Of a stretch of 64,000 nt of DNA, positions 1 to 10,225 are shown one piece after another. The first letter of the stretch is position 1. Each line of letters begins with the position of its first letter. The notes beneath the pieces were generated by a model. It searched no databases and was not told where the DNA came from. It saw only the letters and a list, made by a program, of their open reading frames with translations. The translations under genes and the position numbers were made by a program. The stretch spans positions 3,745,001-3,809,000 of the forward strand of contig JBBBDQ010001918.1 in assembly GCA_037127315.1 (NCBI GenBank), in the 5' to 3' direction. This DNA comes from Ascarosepion bandense (lineage: Eukaryota > Mollusca > Cephalopoda > Sepiida > Sepiidae).

Positions 1-90
1 ATGAGCTTATTTCACACCCAACCATTGATATAAAGACTGCCTCACCATTCAATTCTTTTTGGGGAAAAAGTCTGGTTACTAGGCATTCAA

Positions 91-345
91 GAAAAGCGTA
101 CTGAACTGTTAACAGAAGAGTGCTGATGATATCATGGACCCAACATATGAGCAGCAAAGAGGTTTGGGAGAGAATAGAAATACAAAGGAAACATATAATT
201 TAACACTTGGAAGACGCAACTGAAATTTGTGGGATTCCTAATGAAGAAGACGGGATTAGAGAATCTGATACTCACAGGGCGTAGAGAGGTTGAAAGAGGG
301 ATAGAGGAATGCAGCATGTGACATAGGTAATGAGCTTAAGCAAAT
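91..345 (+). mobile_element. LINE A 3' remnant
   Basis: Degenerate 3' part of an AP-endonuclease-type non-LTR retrotransposon (LINE A). Reading + it retains traces of the post-RT segment seen better at 63721-63840: a weak match to the ISW/HVSNDEVLE stretch, then KKTGLENLILTG and R-rich residues. Frames are broken and no ORF survives. It abuts the 3' end of an opposite-strand LINE B copy. Confidence 0.6.
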
Positions 346-682
346 AGATGGCAGAAGAGGGTTTTTTTTAGTTTTTTCTTTATTTTTTTAATCGATTCAC
401 CCCAGGCAAGGCAGTGCTACCATTGGTGCGCGAAGCAGAGTGAAAGGAAGGAGCAACAAGATACAGTGGGTGGGGGAGGATGAAAGAATAAGAAAAAGAG
501 AGGAATGAAGGGTTAAATAATGAAAATTGACGTTGCACTTAAACTCTTGAAGATTGTAGCTTTCAGGGAAGCAAATGTACGGAAGGAAATTCCAAAGGCG
601 GAAAGTGCGAAAGAAAACTATTAGAGTAGAAGAGGTTAAATTTGACTGTTTTTACTGTAAAAGGGTGTGGCCTAAATCGGGA

Positions 683-2880
683 TCGATTACATTGCAGATC
701 CTCTTTTCAATTGTGTCGAGCACCTCGAGATAAACAGCAGGAGCACCCGACTAGATATGGCAAGAGTATTCAATAAACGGAGGAATGGTAGATTTATAAG
801 TGTGCAATATGGATTCTGACGAGCACTTCGAGATATGGCAAGTGTATTCAATACACGGGTGAATGATAGATTTGTAAGTGTGCAATATGGATTCTAACGA
901 GCACATCGAGATAAATAGCACGAGCACCCAACCTGATATGGCAAGAGTATTCAATACATGGGCGAATGGTTGATTTGTAAGTGTGCAATATGGATTCTAA
1001 CGAGCACTTCGAGATAAATAGCAGGAGCACCCAACCTGATATGGCAAGAGTATTCAATACATGGGCGAATGGTAGATTTGTAAGTGTGCAATATGGATTC
1101 TAAGGAGCACTTCGAGATAAATAGCAAGAGCACCCAACCTGATATGGCAAGAGTATTCAATACATGGGCGAATGGTAGATTTGTAAGTGTGCAATATGGA
1201 TTCTAACGAGCACTTCGAGATAAATAGCAGGAGCACCCAACCTGATATGGCAAGAGTATTCAATACATGGGCGAATGGTAGATTTATAAGTGTGCAATAT
1301 GGATTCTGACGAGCACTTCGAGATATGGCAAGTGTATTCAATACACGGGTGAATGATAGATTTGTAAGTGTGCAATATGGATTCTAACGAGCACTTCGAG
1401 ATAAATAGCAGGAGCACCCAACCTGATATGGCAAGAGTATTCAATACACGGGTGAATGATAGATTTGTAAGTGTGCAATATGGATTTAAGGAGCACTTCG
1501 AGATAAATAGCAGGAGCACCCAACCTGATATGGCAAGAGTATCCAATACATGGGCGAATGGTAGATTTGTAAGTGTGCAGTATGGATTCTAAGGAGCACT
1601 TCGAGATAAATAGCAGGAGCACCCAACCTGATATGGCAAGAGTATTCAATACATGGGCGAATGGTAGATTTATAAGTGTGCAATATGGATTCTGACGAGC
1701 ACTTCGAGATATGGCAAGTGTATTCAATACACGGGTGAATGATAGATTTGTAAGTGTGCAATATGGATTCTAACGAGCACTTCGAGATAAATAGCAGGAG
1801 CACCCAACCTGATATGGCAAGAGTATTCAATACACGGGTGAATGATAGATTTGTAAGTGTGCAATATGGATTTAAGGAGCACTTCGAGATAAATAGCAGG
1901 AGCACCCAACCTGATATGGCAAGAGTATCCAATACATGGGCGAATGGTAGATTTGTAAGTGTGCAGTATGGATTCTAAGGAGCACTTCGAGATAAATAGC
2001 AGGAGCACCCAACCTGATATGGCAAGAGTATTCAATACATGGGCGAATGGTAGATTTATAAGTGTGCAATATGGATTCTAAGGAGCACTTCGAGATAAAT
2101 AGCAGGAGCACCCAACCTGATATGGCAAGAGTATTCAATACATGGGCGAATGGTAGATTTGTAAGTGTGCAATATCGATTCTAAGGAGCACTTCGAGATA
2201 AATAGCAGGAGCACCCAACCTGATATGGCAAGAGTATTCAATACATGGGCGAATGGTAGATTTATAAGTGTGCAATATGGATTCTAACGAGCACTTCGAG
2301 ATAAATAGCAGGAGCACCCAACCTGATATGGCAAGAGTATTCAATACATGGGCGAATGGTAGATTTATAAGTGTGCAATATGGATTCTAACGAGCACTGC
2401 GAGATAAATAGCAGGAGCACCCAACCTGATATGGCAAGAGTATTCAATACATGGGCGAATGGTAGATTTATAAGTGTGCAATATGGATTCTAACGAGCAC
2501 TTCGAGATAAATAGCAGGAGCACCCAACCTGATATGGCAAGAGTATTCAATACATGGTCGAATGGTAGATTTGTAAGTGCGCAATATGGATTCTAAGGAG
2601 CACTTCGAGATAAATAGCAGGAGCACCCAACCTGATATGGCAAGAGTATTCAATACATGGGCGAATGGTAGATTTATAAGTGTGCAATATAGATTCTAAC
2701 GAGCACTTCGAGATAAATAGCAGGAGCACCCAACCTGATATGGCAAGAGTATTCAATACATGGGCGAATGGTAGATTTGTAAGTGTGCAATGTGGATTCT
2801 GACGACCAGATGGTTGTCATGAATAGCAAGAGTTCCCGACCAGGTATGGCAAGAGTATTCAATGCACTGGCGAATGGTAA
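683..2880 (-). repeat. 103-bp tandem satellite derived from LINE B RT
   Basis: About 20 tandem units. The anchor GTGCAATATGGATTCT recurs at 802, 880, 983, 1086, 1189, 1292, 1370, 1473, 1575 (variant), 1678, 1756 and onward. Spacing is 103 bp, with some 78-bp units (25-bp deletion) and 102-bp units. Translated on the minus strand, units give ESILHTYKSTIRPCIEYSCHI, the RT thumb of LINE B (compare VIRPCMEYCCHLWSGA near 63500). Open frames across units follow from the ancestry; 103 is not a multiple of 3, so no long repeat protein results. Edge units at 2800-2900 are diverged. Confidence 0.85.
1292..2063 (-). repeat. 386-bp higher-order repeat, two copies
   Basis: The unit order 78, 103, 102, 103 bp occurs twice in a row with matching private variants. 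These include the short ATGGATTTAAGGAGC unit and the GTGCAGTATGG variant, at 1473/1859 and 1575/1961. The same 74-residue + frame begins at 1368 and 1754, exactly 386 bp apart. This indicates a recent unequal exchange inside the array. Confidence 0.75.
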
Positions 2881-3084
2881 ATTTTATACGTGCAAAATGG
2901 ATTCTGACGAGAAAAAAAAACTACACAGTGACCTGACCTTCCTAGCCATAGCTAGGAATGTCAACTATTCGATGTAGTCGTTCCAGGTCGGTTGTGAGAG
3001 TGAGGCCAAGGAGATCTGGTAGATCAGCCTCACTCATAATGATAGACTTTCGGATATATAGCAGAAAGAGCTACAAGAAGCAGG

Positions 3085-3420
3085 AAGATGTGGACGGCCA
3101 TAATTTCATACGTTCTAAAGGAACAGGACACATAAAAGAAGATATGGCAGTGATACTTAACAGTCTACTCAAAGCAACAGATATGTGGTTCTACAGAAGG
3201 TGTTGGGATACATTAGATCGAACATTTGGCGAGGTTTTAGAGAAAATGGAAACAAATAAGAGGCAGTTGAAATTTCTTGGTCGCATAACGAAGTAGTAGG
3301 CATTGGCATATCTGACACTCACAGGGAGATTGAGGGCAAAAACGACAGAAGAAAACAGCGCATGACATATTTGGAGGCCGGAACAAAGATGAGGAAAAAT
3401 ATGGAAAATAGATGTTTTCC
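3085..3420 (+). mobile_element. LINE A 3' end followed by LINE A thumb fragment
   Basis: Positions 3095-3145 match the LINE A 3' terminus (CATAATTTCATACGTTCTAA, ending ACATAAAAGAAG). Directly after it, 3170-3400 is an internal LINE A fragment reading ATDMWFYRR, then FGEVLEKMETNKRQLKFLG. The order (3' end before internal part) shows two separate truncated pieces joined. No functional frame. Confidence 0.65.
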
Positions 3421-3519
3421 CTTTGTTTCTTATCTGCCCTGTGTGTATCAAATTCACCAAGCCATCATCTCTACTGCAGCATCACAGTATTTCTAGAAAG
3501 AAAAAGTGATGAAAAGTAG

Positions 3520-3824
3520 AATGCATATAGATGAAGAAGAAAAGCAAATGATAAATTAAAAGTGTAGGACAAAAAAGAAAGAAAGAAAGAGAGAAAGGAA
3601 GAAAGAAAAAAGAAGAAAGAAAGAAAAACGAAAGAAAGAAGAAAGATTAATACTAGAGGGTATATATGTGAAGAAGAAAGGCAAATGATAAATTAAAAGA
3701 GTAGGACAAAGAAGGAAAGAAAGAAAATAGAAAGAAAAAAGAACGAAAGAAAGAAAGAAAAACTAATAAAAGAGGATATATATGTGAAGAAGAAAAGCAA
3801 ATGAGAAATTAAAAGAGTGGGACA

Positions 3825-3864
<40 letters not shown>

Positions 3865-3930
3865 ACGATTAATACTAGAGGGCATATATGTGAAGAAGAA
3901 AAGCAAAGTAGTAATTAAATGAGTGTGACA

Positions 3931-3970
<40 letters not shown>

Positions 3971-4074
3971 AAAACTAATACAAGAGGATATATATGTAAA
4001 GAAGAAAGGCAAATGATAAATTAAAAGAGTAGGACAAAGAAGGAAAGAAAGAAAAAAGAAAGAAAAAAGAACGA

Positions 4075-4115
<41 letters not shown>

Positions 4116-4188
4116 TAATACTAGAGAGTTTATATGTGAGGAGGGAAAGTAAATGAGAAATTAAAAGAATAGAACAAAGAAAGAAAAA

Positions 4189-4232
<44 letters not shown>

Positions 4233-4306
4233 AATAAAGAAAAACTAATACAAGAGGATATATATGTGAAGAAGAAAAGTAAATGAGAAATTAAAACAGT
4301 GGGACA

Positions 4307-4339
<33 letters not shown>

Positions 4340-4740
4340 TAATACTAGAGAGTTTATATGTGAGGAGGGAAAGTAAATGAGAAATTAAAAGAATAGAACA
4401 AAGAAAGAAAGAAAGAAGAAAGAAAGAAGAAAGAAGAAAGAAAGAAAGACGAATACTAGAGGTCATATACGGAAAAAGAAAAGCAAATGATAAATTTAAA
4501 GAGTAGGACGAAGAAAAAAAAGAAAGAAAGAAAATAGAAAGATGAATACTAAAGGGCATATATGTAAAGAAGAAAAGAAAAAGAGCATTCAAAAGAATAA
4601 GATAAAGAAAGAAAGAAAGAAAGAAAGTGAGGTAAAAAGATGAATGGCGTCTGAAGAAAGTTAAAAGAAGTAAATAAATAAAGCCAAGAAAAGGGAACTA
4701 TAATTGGGGTGGGGTACAGATGAATGAACGGCAAAGAAAG
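3520..4740 (+). repeat. GAAA-rich minisatellite, about ten units
   Basis: A conserved block of about 60 bp (ATATATGTGAAGAAGAAAAG, then AAATGATAAATTAAAAGAGT) alternates with (GAAA)n tracts of variable length, giving units of about 100-140 bp from 3530 to 4600. Overlapping long frames are purely low complexity. The same unit occurs inverted at 9322-9768. Confidence 0.85.
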
Positions 4741-4759
4741 AAAGAAATATCAAATAAAG

Positions 4760-4763
4760 AGTG

Positions 4764-4803
<40 letters not shown>
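4760..4803. repeat. (GA)n microsatellite
   Basis: An uninterrupted GA dinucleotide run follows the GAAA array. Similar runs occur at 7637-7682, 8345-8372 and 22640-22680. Confidence 0.95.
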
Positions 4804-4806
<3 letters not shown>

Positions 4807-4809
4807 GAG

Positions 4810-5810
4810 AGTTTCGTGGGTAGGTGGCTAAAGTAGAAAGAGAAAGACTGATGTTGTAGAGAGAGAGATGGATGTGAATAAATCAGTCTCAATTAAAGCC
4901 GGACAATGGTGAGGCCATTTTTTGAAATCCAGGACCTGTACGAAACTCTTGGATAAAAGAGAAACAAGCCGTCAATCATTCCTATGCAAACAGATTCATC
5001 CAGTCAAACCCCCCACCCGACTATTTCTAATGAATATGCAAAGAGGGGAAAATAACTAAAGAAAGAACATAAAAATGAAAACAACGAAAAAGAATTTAAA
5101 AAAAAAAAATGAATTCATTTTATTTTTTGATATTGAGAAGTTTTCATTTCCGGCGTCCATTTTAAACCAAGCCTCATTCTGGAGGGCCTTAAATGAATTT
5201 GGAAGCTTCTTTTTTTTTTTTTTTTTTTAAAAGAAAAATATATATTTTTTTAATATTTTAATTTACGATTGAAATCCTGTTTGCTATAAGAAAATGAAAT
5301 CGATACGAATATTCTTGCCAACCCTCGACACAATAATACAGAAATAAGCGAGAAAAATTAAAGAAAAATAAAAGCGAAAAAAAATTTAATTAAATAAAAA
5401 TTAATAGCGGAAATAAAATTAAAAGAAATTGAAAACGAATAAATGAAATTAAAAAAAAACATGAATGGAAATCAATGTGTACAATCTCAAATTTTAGTAA
5501 AAGGAATTAAATAAATGATTGAAGCAGTCGCGTGAGAGTATTGAATTGGGGTTTCGTGTTACAGTAAGACTTTTTATCAGTAATTCTCACTTGTAATTGA
5601 ATGAAAGCATTTCAACTAACAAGTAGGCAAACTAAATAAGATCAAATAAATAAAATATAAAAAATACTAAATAAACAACAACAAATTTGCACTTACCAAA
5701 ATTTATAAAATGAAACACTTTTATTCTTTCAAACATCCTTTTAATCTTTCCGCTCAATTAATTTAAGCAACAATTCTTATATTCTACGACCGTTACCTAA
5801 ACAACTTATT
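4810..5810. other. AT-rich interval without a recognised feature
   Basis: Very AT-rich sequence with A-runs (5100-5110), a T-run (5210-5228) and many AAATAAA-like words. I see no coding frame, tRNA or recognisable repeat family. It may be old decayed repeats. Confidence 0.5.
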
Positions 5811-5814
5811 CTAT

Positions 5815-5965
5815 GCGCCATATTGTTCATAATTCTCCACAACTTCCTGTATTTTGCAGCTTTTAGCAATGTTTGTCTTTTTTTGTTTTTACAATCCTTC
5901 CTGTTATCCTTTAACACAATCTCGTTAGGATAGGAAGTTGCGGAGAGTAATGAACGGACATGGCG
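5815..5965 (-). mobile_element. Old LINE A scrap
   Basis: Contains CTCCACAACTTCCTGTATTT, then a TTAGCAATGTTTG-like word, as in the LINE A 3' region at 6570-6610 and 23520-23560. Heavily decayed, with no frame. Confidence 0.4.
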
Positions 5966-6129
5966 TAAGATTTACTCGATGCGGAAAGTTACTGATCAAA
6001 ACGAAAAACAAAATCCCGAGGATACTTATCTGACTCAGAAGCAATCATGTAACGCTCGTTTAATTTTTAATTTACAATGATGCCACTCAAGGAAGATGGT
6101 TACAGCGTAAGAAACACCACCGCAAGCAA

Positions 6130-6475
6130 GGTAATAATGCCACCAAGACGCGGGCGGGGGGCACCGAAAGAGCAGGAAAATATTTTAGAAAGAGCCAAAA
6201 ACCCATCCCTAAAAGAGAAACGAAGGTTCAAAAGACCGAGAAAGAGTGTAAACTGGACGATTAGGCGAACCTATTTACTCCTGTCGAGGGGAAAACGTAG
6301 TAAATAAATTCAGAGCTTTACGCGGGCACTTTAGAAATATAGAGTAGAAGTAGACTTTAAAAGAAACCTAGAACCCAATCCTAAACAGAAGACAAGAGAT
6401 AAACCTCTACACGAATTCAAAAAACAGGAGAGGAGTCTGAACCGGACGATTAGCCAAACCTATTTTACTCCTCTT
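6130..6475 (-). mobile_element. Diverged element E, two head modules
   Basis: Two degraded copies of the element E head: AACCCATCCCTAAAAGAG ... GTGTAAACTGGACGATTAGG ... TTTACTCC and AACCCAATCCTAAACAGAAG ... GTCTGAACCGGACGATTAGC ... TTTACTCC. Compare the fresh copies at 7319-7790. The LINE B-like tail is not evident. The 76-residue frame at 6077-6307 crosses it and is not considered a gene. Confidence 0.55.
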
Positions 6476-6484
6476 TTAAAACAG

Positions 6485-6910
6485 AGTTACTATAATTTCC
6501 CCCATCTTTAACAAAGTAAATCATTCTTCTTATTTTTCTGTTTCGTATCACTTCAGAACATCGGTGATCATGGCTCTCCACAATTTCCTCTCGCTTAGAG
6601 CTATTAGCAAGTGTTGTTATTTGACTATCTTTCCTGATCCCTGTTCTGTTAACTATATACACATGTTCATTAGGTAGGTTATGAACTTTTTTCCTCTGTC
6701 TCTCTTGCATTCGATATGTCCTGTGCATGTCAAATTCTCCAAGTATTGTTTCCTCATTATGTGACGGAAATTTCAACTGCCGCTTTCTGGTGCCACTTGT
6801 CCTTTTTGTTTTCAATTTCTGCAAAACTTTGTTGTTCTCCAAATTTTCAGTCCATGATATTCTGAGCAACTTTCTGTAGAACTATGTTCCTCTATGTTCC
6901 TATTGCGTCA
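6485..6910 (-). mobile_element. LINE A 3' remnant
   Basis: The minus-strand frame shows MLRISWTENLENNKVLQKL, then KRQLKF, a degraded match to LINE A (MLRISWIEHVSNDEVLERM at 63745-63805). The GATCATGGCTCTCCACAATT 3' UTR word, which flanks the 3' terminus in other copies, is at about 6567-6586. Stops and indels rule out function. Confidence 0.65.
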
Positions 6911-6949
6911 AGTCTTTTCTTCATCTGTGAGATGATTGTCCAGCAGTCA

Positions 6950-7235
6950 CTTCTGTCTAGGCAGAATTACATTACGCAACGGAAGGTCTTTGATTGGGAA
7001 GCTGTGAGGAGCATGGAACCACCTCTTAATTGCTGTTGTCCCCAGGTTCACCCTTAGCCGGAGTGGTAGCACCTGTTAGCGAGGTCAAAACACTATGAAA
7101 GTATAAAATAGACTTTTATAAAAAAATATATACATAAAAATAGACTTTTATAGAAAAATATACATTTTTGAAAAAAAACTAAAAAAAACACGAACAGCAC
7201 ATTTTTGAAGGAAAAAAATATTACCAGCAATATAC
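6950..7235 (-). mobile_element. Dispersed repeat family G copy
   Basis: Shares GTGAGGAGCATGGAACCACC and CTTAATTGCTGTTG with the copies at 26485-26710, 29635-29895 and 49215-49690. It also shares a downstream AGACTTTTATA / CATTTTTGAAGGAAAAA-rich zone. No coding capacity is visible; class unknown. Confidence 0.6.
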
Positions 7236-7239
7236 AAAA

Positions 7240-7634
7240 CGTCCTCATTTTTTTTTAATCATATCACTCCGAGCAAGGCGGTAACTCCACTGATGTGCAG
7301 GGGGCTACGTAAGAGTGAAAAGATTGGAAAAGAGAAAGCCGGAAACCACATCCTAAACAGGGAATAAGGGATGAGCCTCTTCACCTGTTCAATAGACGTG
7401 GGTGGAGTGTGGACCGGGCGATAGTTTAGTCTATCTACTCCAATTGAAAAAAAAAAAGAAAAAAAAAGAGAAGAGTGAAAAGATTGGAAAAGAGAAAGCC
7501 GGAAACCACATCCTAAACAGGAAACAAGGGATGAGCCTCTTCACCTGTTCAATAGACGTGGGTGGAGTGTGAACCGGGCGATAGTTTAGTCTATCTACTC
7601 CAATTGAAAAAAAGAAAAAGAAAAAAGTGAAAAG

Positions 7635-7684
<50 letters not shown>

Positions 7685-7790
7685 GGAAACCACATCCTAA
7701 GCAGGGAACAAGGGATTAGCCTCTTCACCTGTTCAATAGACGTGGGTGGAGTGTGAACCGGGCGATAGTATAGCCTATCTACTTTTTTCA
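7240..7790 (-). mobile_element. Element E: SINE with three head modules and one LINE B-like tail
   Basis: Minus orientation. The tail at 7245-7310 carries GCACATCAGTGGAGTTACCG and GCTCGGAGTGATATGATT, homologous to the LINE B 3' terminus. Upstream lie three head modules (about 7319-7447, 7475-7605, 7627-7785) separated by A/G-rich linkers. Each holds ATCGCCCGGTTCACACTCCA, which resembles a Pol III B box, plus TTGAACAGGTGAAGAGGCTC. The third module contains a GA expansion. Confidence 0.75.
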
Positions 7791-7964
7791 TCAAAATCTA
7801 AATAACCCTTTTTAACCCTTTTCCATATAATCGAACATTTAAAAGACGCCTTAAAAACCTACCTTTTTGGCATTAAATAATCCACATATTTTCCAAGTCA
7901 TCTTTCGTCGTTATACGTCCTAGATATTTAGACTGTCTCTTTTAATTTTAAATATAATTTTGTC

Positions 7965-8280
7965 TATATTTTTGAGATGAGGTAGTATTTACAGTATTTA
8001 TATTATTCGGACTATTGTCCTCATCTTTGTTCCCATTTGTACAACGTTTCGGCTGTTGTACGCTCCGGCCTTCTTCAGGTGCTAGGCATTTAGAACTGAA
8101 CTCTTTATAGCTCTGGGGTATAACATTCTTATTCTTTGCCTAGATCCCCTCCTGATAGTTATGAGTTATTTCTCTTTAATGCCTCTTAACGCTGTAAGTT
8201 ACTTGTTCACCACTACTGTAGCCTGGTATTGAACTCACAACACTTTGGGTAAAGTCATAGGAACAAACAATACTCTATAT
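7965..8280 (-). mobile_element. SINE2 copy
   Basis: Matches the SINE2 body. On the minus strand there is a B-box-like GTGAGTTCAATACCAGGC, then AGTAACTTACAG, TAACTCATAACT, CCTGAAGAAGGCCGGAGCGT and GACAATAGTCCGAATAAT. Copies or fragments are at 34280-34440, 51485-51585, 54650-54735, 55298-55730 and 55735-56015. The LINE partner is unknown. Confidence 0.6.
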
Positions 8281-8289
8281 TCACTGACA

Positions 8290-8339
8290 GATAGAAAGAG
8301 AGCGGAAGGGAGAGAGAGGAGAGATGATAAACAGCAAGT

Positions 8340-8383
<44 letters not shown>

Positions 8384-9105
8384 AAGGATGGATGGAAACG
8401 AATGAAAAGAAAACGGAGTCAGTTTTTGTAGAATCATATCAAAAGAAATTGAAAGGTTGAAAAAGCGTAAAATTGCAGCACATTAAAAAAGCACATTTTT
8501 TTTGTTTATGGTGATCAAGAGACAGATGAAAGCGAGGATGCAGCACGCAAATATTTGTGCACTCCTCATTTATTTCCCTCATATGAAAGCAATCCATGTT
8601 TGCAAAACATTAAGATTAAGAAAAAGAAAGGAGGGAAAGCATTTACCAGATCGAGCTTTTAAAGTTATCAAGTGTTTTACAACCCTGTTCATCATTCGCA
8701 TTTAGCTCTCTACTATTTTCCTTTTTTCTATTCGTAGACAAATCAAGAAAGCCGTCTTGTTGTGAGGCAAATGTATCTATCTTATTTATGAAATGGTTTT
8801 ATTACCCTCCAGATGGAAACCATTTCATTTCATACGTATTTTATATCGGAATTCTTTTTAGACGCAGAACTGCTATTAGCATGTTTTTTTGATAGGGTCA
8901 GAATGTCTACGGGATATCTTGTATCGTTTAAGTATGGGAAGTGACATGAGAACAATCTACCCTATTGAATGAATAAAGAGTTCTCTTCAAAAATTTGAGT
9001 GAGATGGACAGTCAAAGAAGTCTGCATAGTAGAATATTAAGGCTGAAAATATTGTCGGTATAAAGAACTATATGAACATTTTCTTTTGAAAATTTGTTTA
9101 TTTAA
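8290..9105. other. No recognised feature
   Basis: AT-rich sequence with a (GA)n run at 8345-8372. The 67-residue frame at 8502-8705 has no recognisable motif or start context, and I do not call it a gene. Confidence 0.4.
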
Positions 9106-9109
9106 CATA

Positions 9110-9322
9110 TGTATCTTCAGTAGCAGTCAGTTAAGTGCCATACGTGATACACGCTTAGGCAATCATGTCTCGAAAGAGACATGACTGACTGACAGCAGAT
9201 TATCCCGCAGTAAGGTTGCCATTGCCAGCCAAAGCTATAGAAACCAAACTTTCCTTTTATTTAAACCATAACTGGAGGGAAGAGACGGATTAATACCTTT
9301 CCCAAAAGTACTTGGGTATTCG
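9110..9322 (-). mobile_element. SINE1, 3' half of a split copy
   Basis: Minus copy of SINE1: the tail hairpin ATGTCTCGAAAGAGACAT, then TGACTGACTGACAGCAGATT and the central CCATAACTGGAGGGAAGAGA. It stops at the GAAA-type minisatellite and resumes at 9768, so the minisatellite lies inside the SINE. Confidence 0.8.
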
Positions 9323-9359
<37 letters not shown>

Positions 9360-9544
9360 TATTCTTTTAATTTCTCATTTACTTTCCTTCCTCACATATA
9401 AACTCTCCAGTATTAATCTTTCTTTCTTTCATTCTTTCTTTCTTTCTTTCTTTCTTTCTTTGTCACACTCATTTAATTACTACTTTGCTTTTCTTCTTCA
9501 CATATATGCCGTCTAGTATTAATCGTTCTTTCTTTCTTTCTTTT

Positions 9545-9580
<36 letters not shown>

Positions 9581-9768
9581 TGTCCCACTCTTTTAATTTC
9601 TCATTTGCTTTTCTTCTTCACATATATATCCTCTTTTATTAGTTTTTCTTTCTTTCTTTCTTTCTTTTTTCTTTCTTTCTTTTTTCTTTCTTTTTTTCTT
9701 TCTTTCCTTCTTTGTCCTCCTACTCTTTTAATTTATCATTTGCCTTTTCTTCTTCACATATATGCGCG
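9322..9768 (-). repeat. Inverted copy of the GAAA minisatellite
   Basis: Four units made of (CTTT)n plus TTCTTCACATATAT and TTTAATTTCTCATTTGCTTT. This is the reverse complement of the array at 3520-4740. It occupies the middle of a SINE1 copy. Confidence 0.85.
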
Positions 9769-9860
9769 TGACTAAGTGAAACAAATTCAACTGGAATTCA
9801 AACTCGGCTCTCCGATTTCTCGTTCCGAGTCGGAGAGCCGAGTTCGAATTCTCAGTATAG
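9768..9860 (-). mobile_element. SINE1 head ending in a palindrome
   Basis: The SINE1 head in minus orientation is followed at once by the same head in plus orientation. It forms a 22-bp near-perfect inverted repeat (one mismatch) around a 14-nt loop at 9797-9855. The arms contain AACTCGGCTCTCCGA and TCGGAGAGCCGAGTT. Confidence 0.75.
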
Positions 9861-10002
9861 ATCTCTTAAAAAAGTAAATAAATTCCAGTTAAACAGTTAA
9901 AATCCTGGGTGTTCTTAAATTGTAACATTCAAACATTGGTTTAAAATATTGCTCAATATAAAAATAGAGCAATGAATATTTATTATAAATTATTACGTAA
10001 GA

Positions 10003-10073
10003 ACTTGTGAAAAACTACTACAAAATTGTACATTTTGTTTCCACATTGAAAAAAATGTCTCATCAGGTAATTA
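10003..10073 (-). ncRNA. Hammerhead ribozyme motif, type I (candidate)
   Basis: On the minus strand: CUGAUGA (10066-10060); stem II ACAUU/AAUGU with a G-G mismatch at its base where G-C is canonical; GAAA (10041-10038); stem III ACAAAAU/AUUUUGU (7 bp, loop GUACA); then A as the cleavage nucleotide at 10019. Stem I is 6 bp, GUAGUU (10018-10013) with AAUUAC (10072-10067). All universal core nucleotides are present. An inverted, broken relative (GAAACAAAACGUA, AUUUUGUA) lies at 10109-10131. Activity is not proven. Confidence 0.6.
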
Positions 10074-10144
10074 ATAATGATGGTAATAATTGTTCTTTAA
10101 ATGTCGAAACAAAACGTAAAATTTTGTAGCAGGCTTTCGCATGT

Positions 10145-10150
10145 TTTCAC

Positions 10151-10209
<59 letters not shown>

Positions 10210-10225
10210 AATAAATACATAATAA
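10145..10225. repeat. (AAT)n tract 5' of an R4/Dong-like copy
   Basis: A TAA-type trinucleotide run with a short AAAT stretch stands directly before the retroelement remnant. This matches the TAA target preference known for Dong elements. Confidence 0.9.

Larger units (their letters stand above)
360..3060 (-). mobile_element. LINE B copy containing an internal satellite
   Basis: The left edge matches the LINE B 3' end, reading + as a T-rich run, then TCACCCCAGGCAAGGCAG. It continues through 3' UTR and C-terminal coding sequence homologous to 62888-63540 and 28180-29105. Beyond the array, 2940-3030 again matches LINE B (compare 28860-28960, GTCGTTCCAGGTCGGTTGTG). Both flanks of the 103-bp array are therefore LINE B, so the array grew inside this copy. 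The coding frame is destroyed outside the repeats. Confidence 0.7.

Noticed and set aside
683..2880. Possible CRISPR array or repeat-protein gene
   Set aside because: Units are contiguous without unique spacers, 103 is not a multiple of 3, and the sequence is eukaryotic LINE RT.
8040..8095. Hammerhead-like CUGAAGAAGGCC...GCCGAAAC in SINE2 (also 55400, 55540, 55942)
   Set aside because: An extra base precedes stem II, the 10.1/11.1 pair is not G-C, and no stem I partner is found. It is a conserved hairpin of unknown role, not a called ribozyme.
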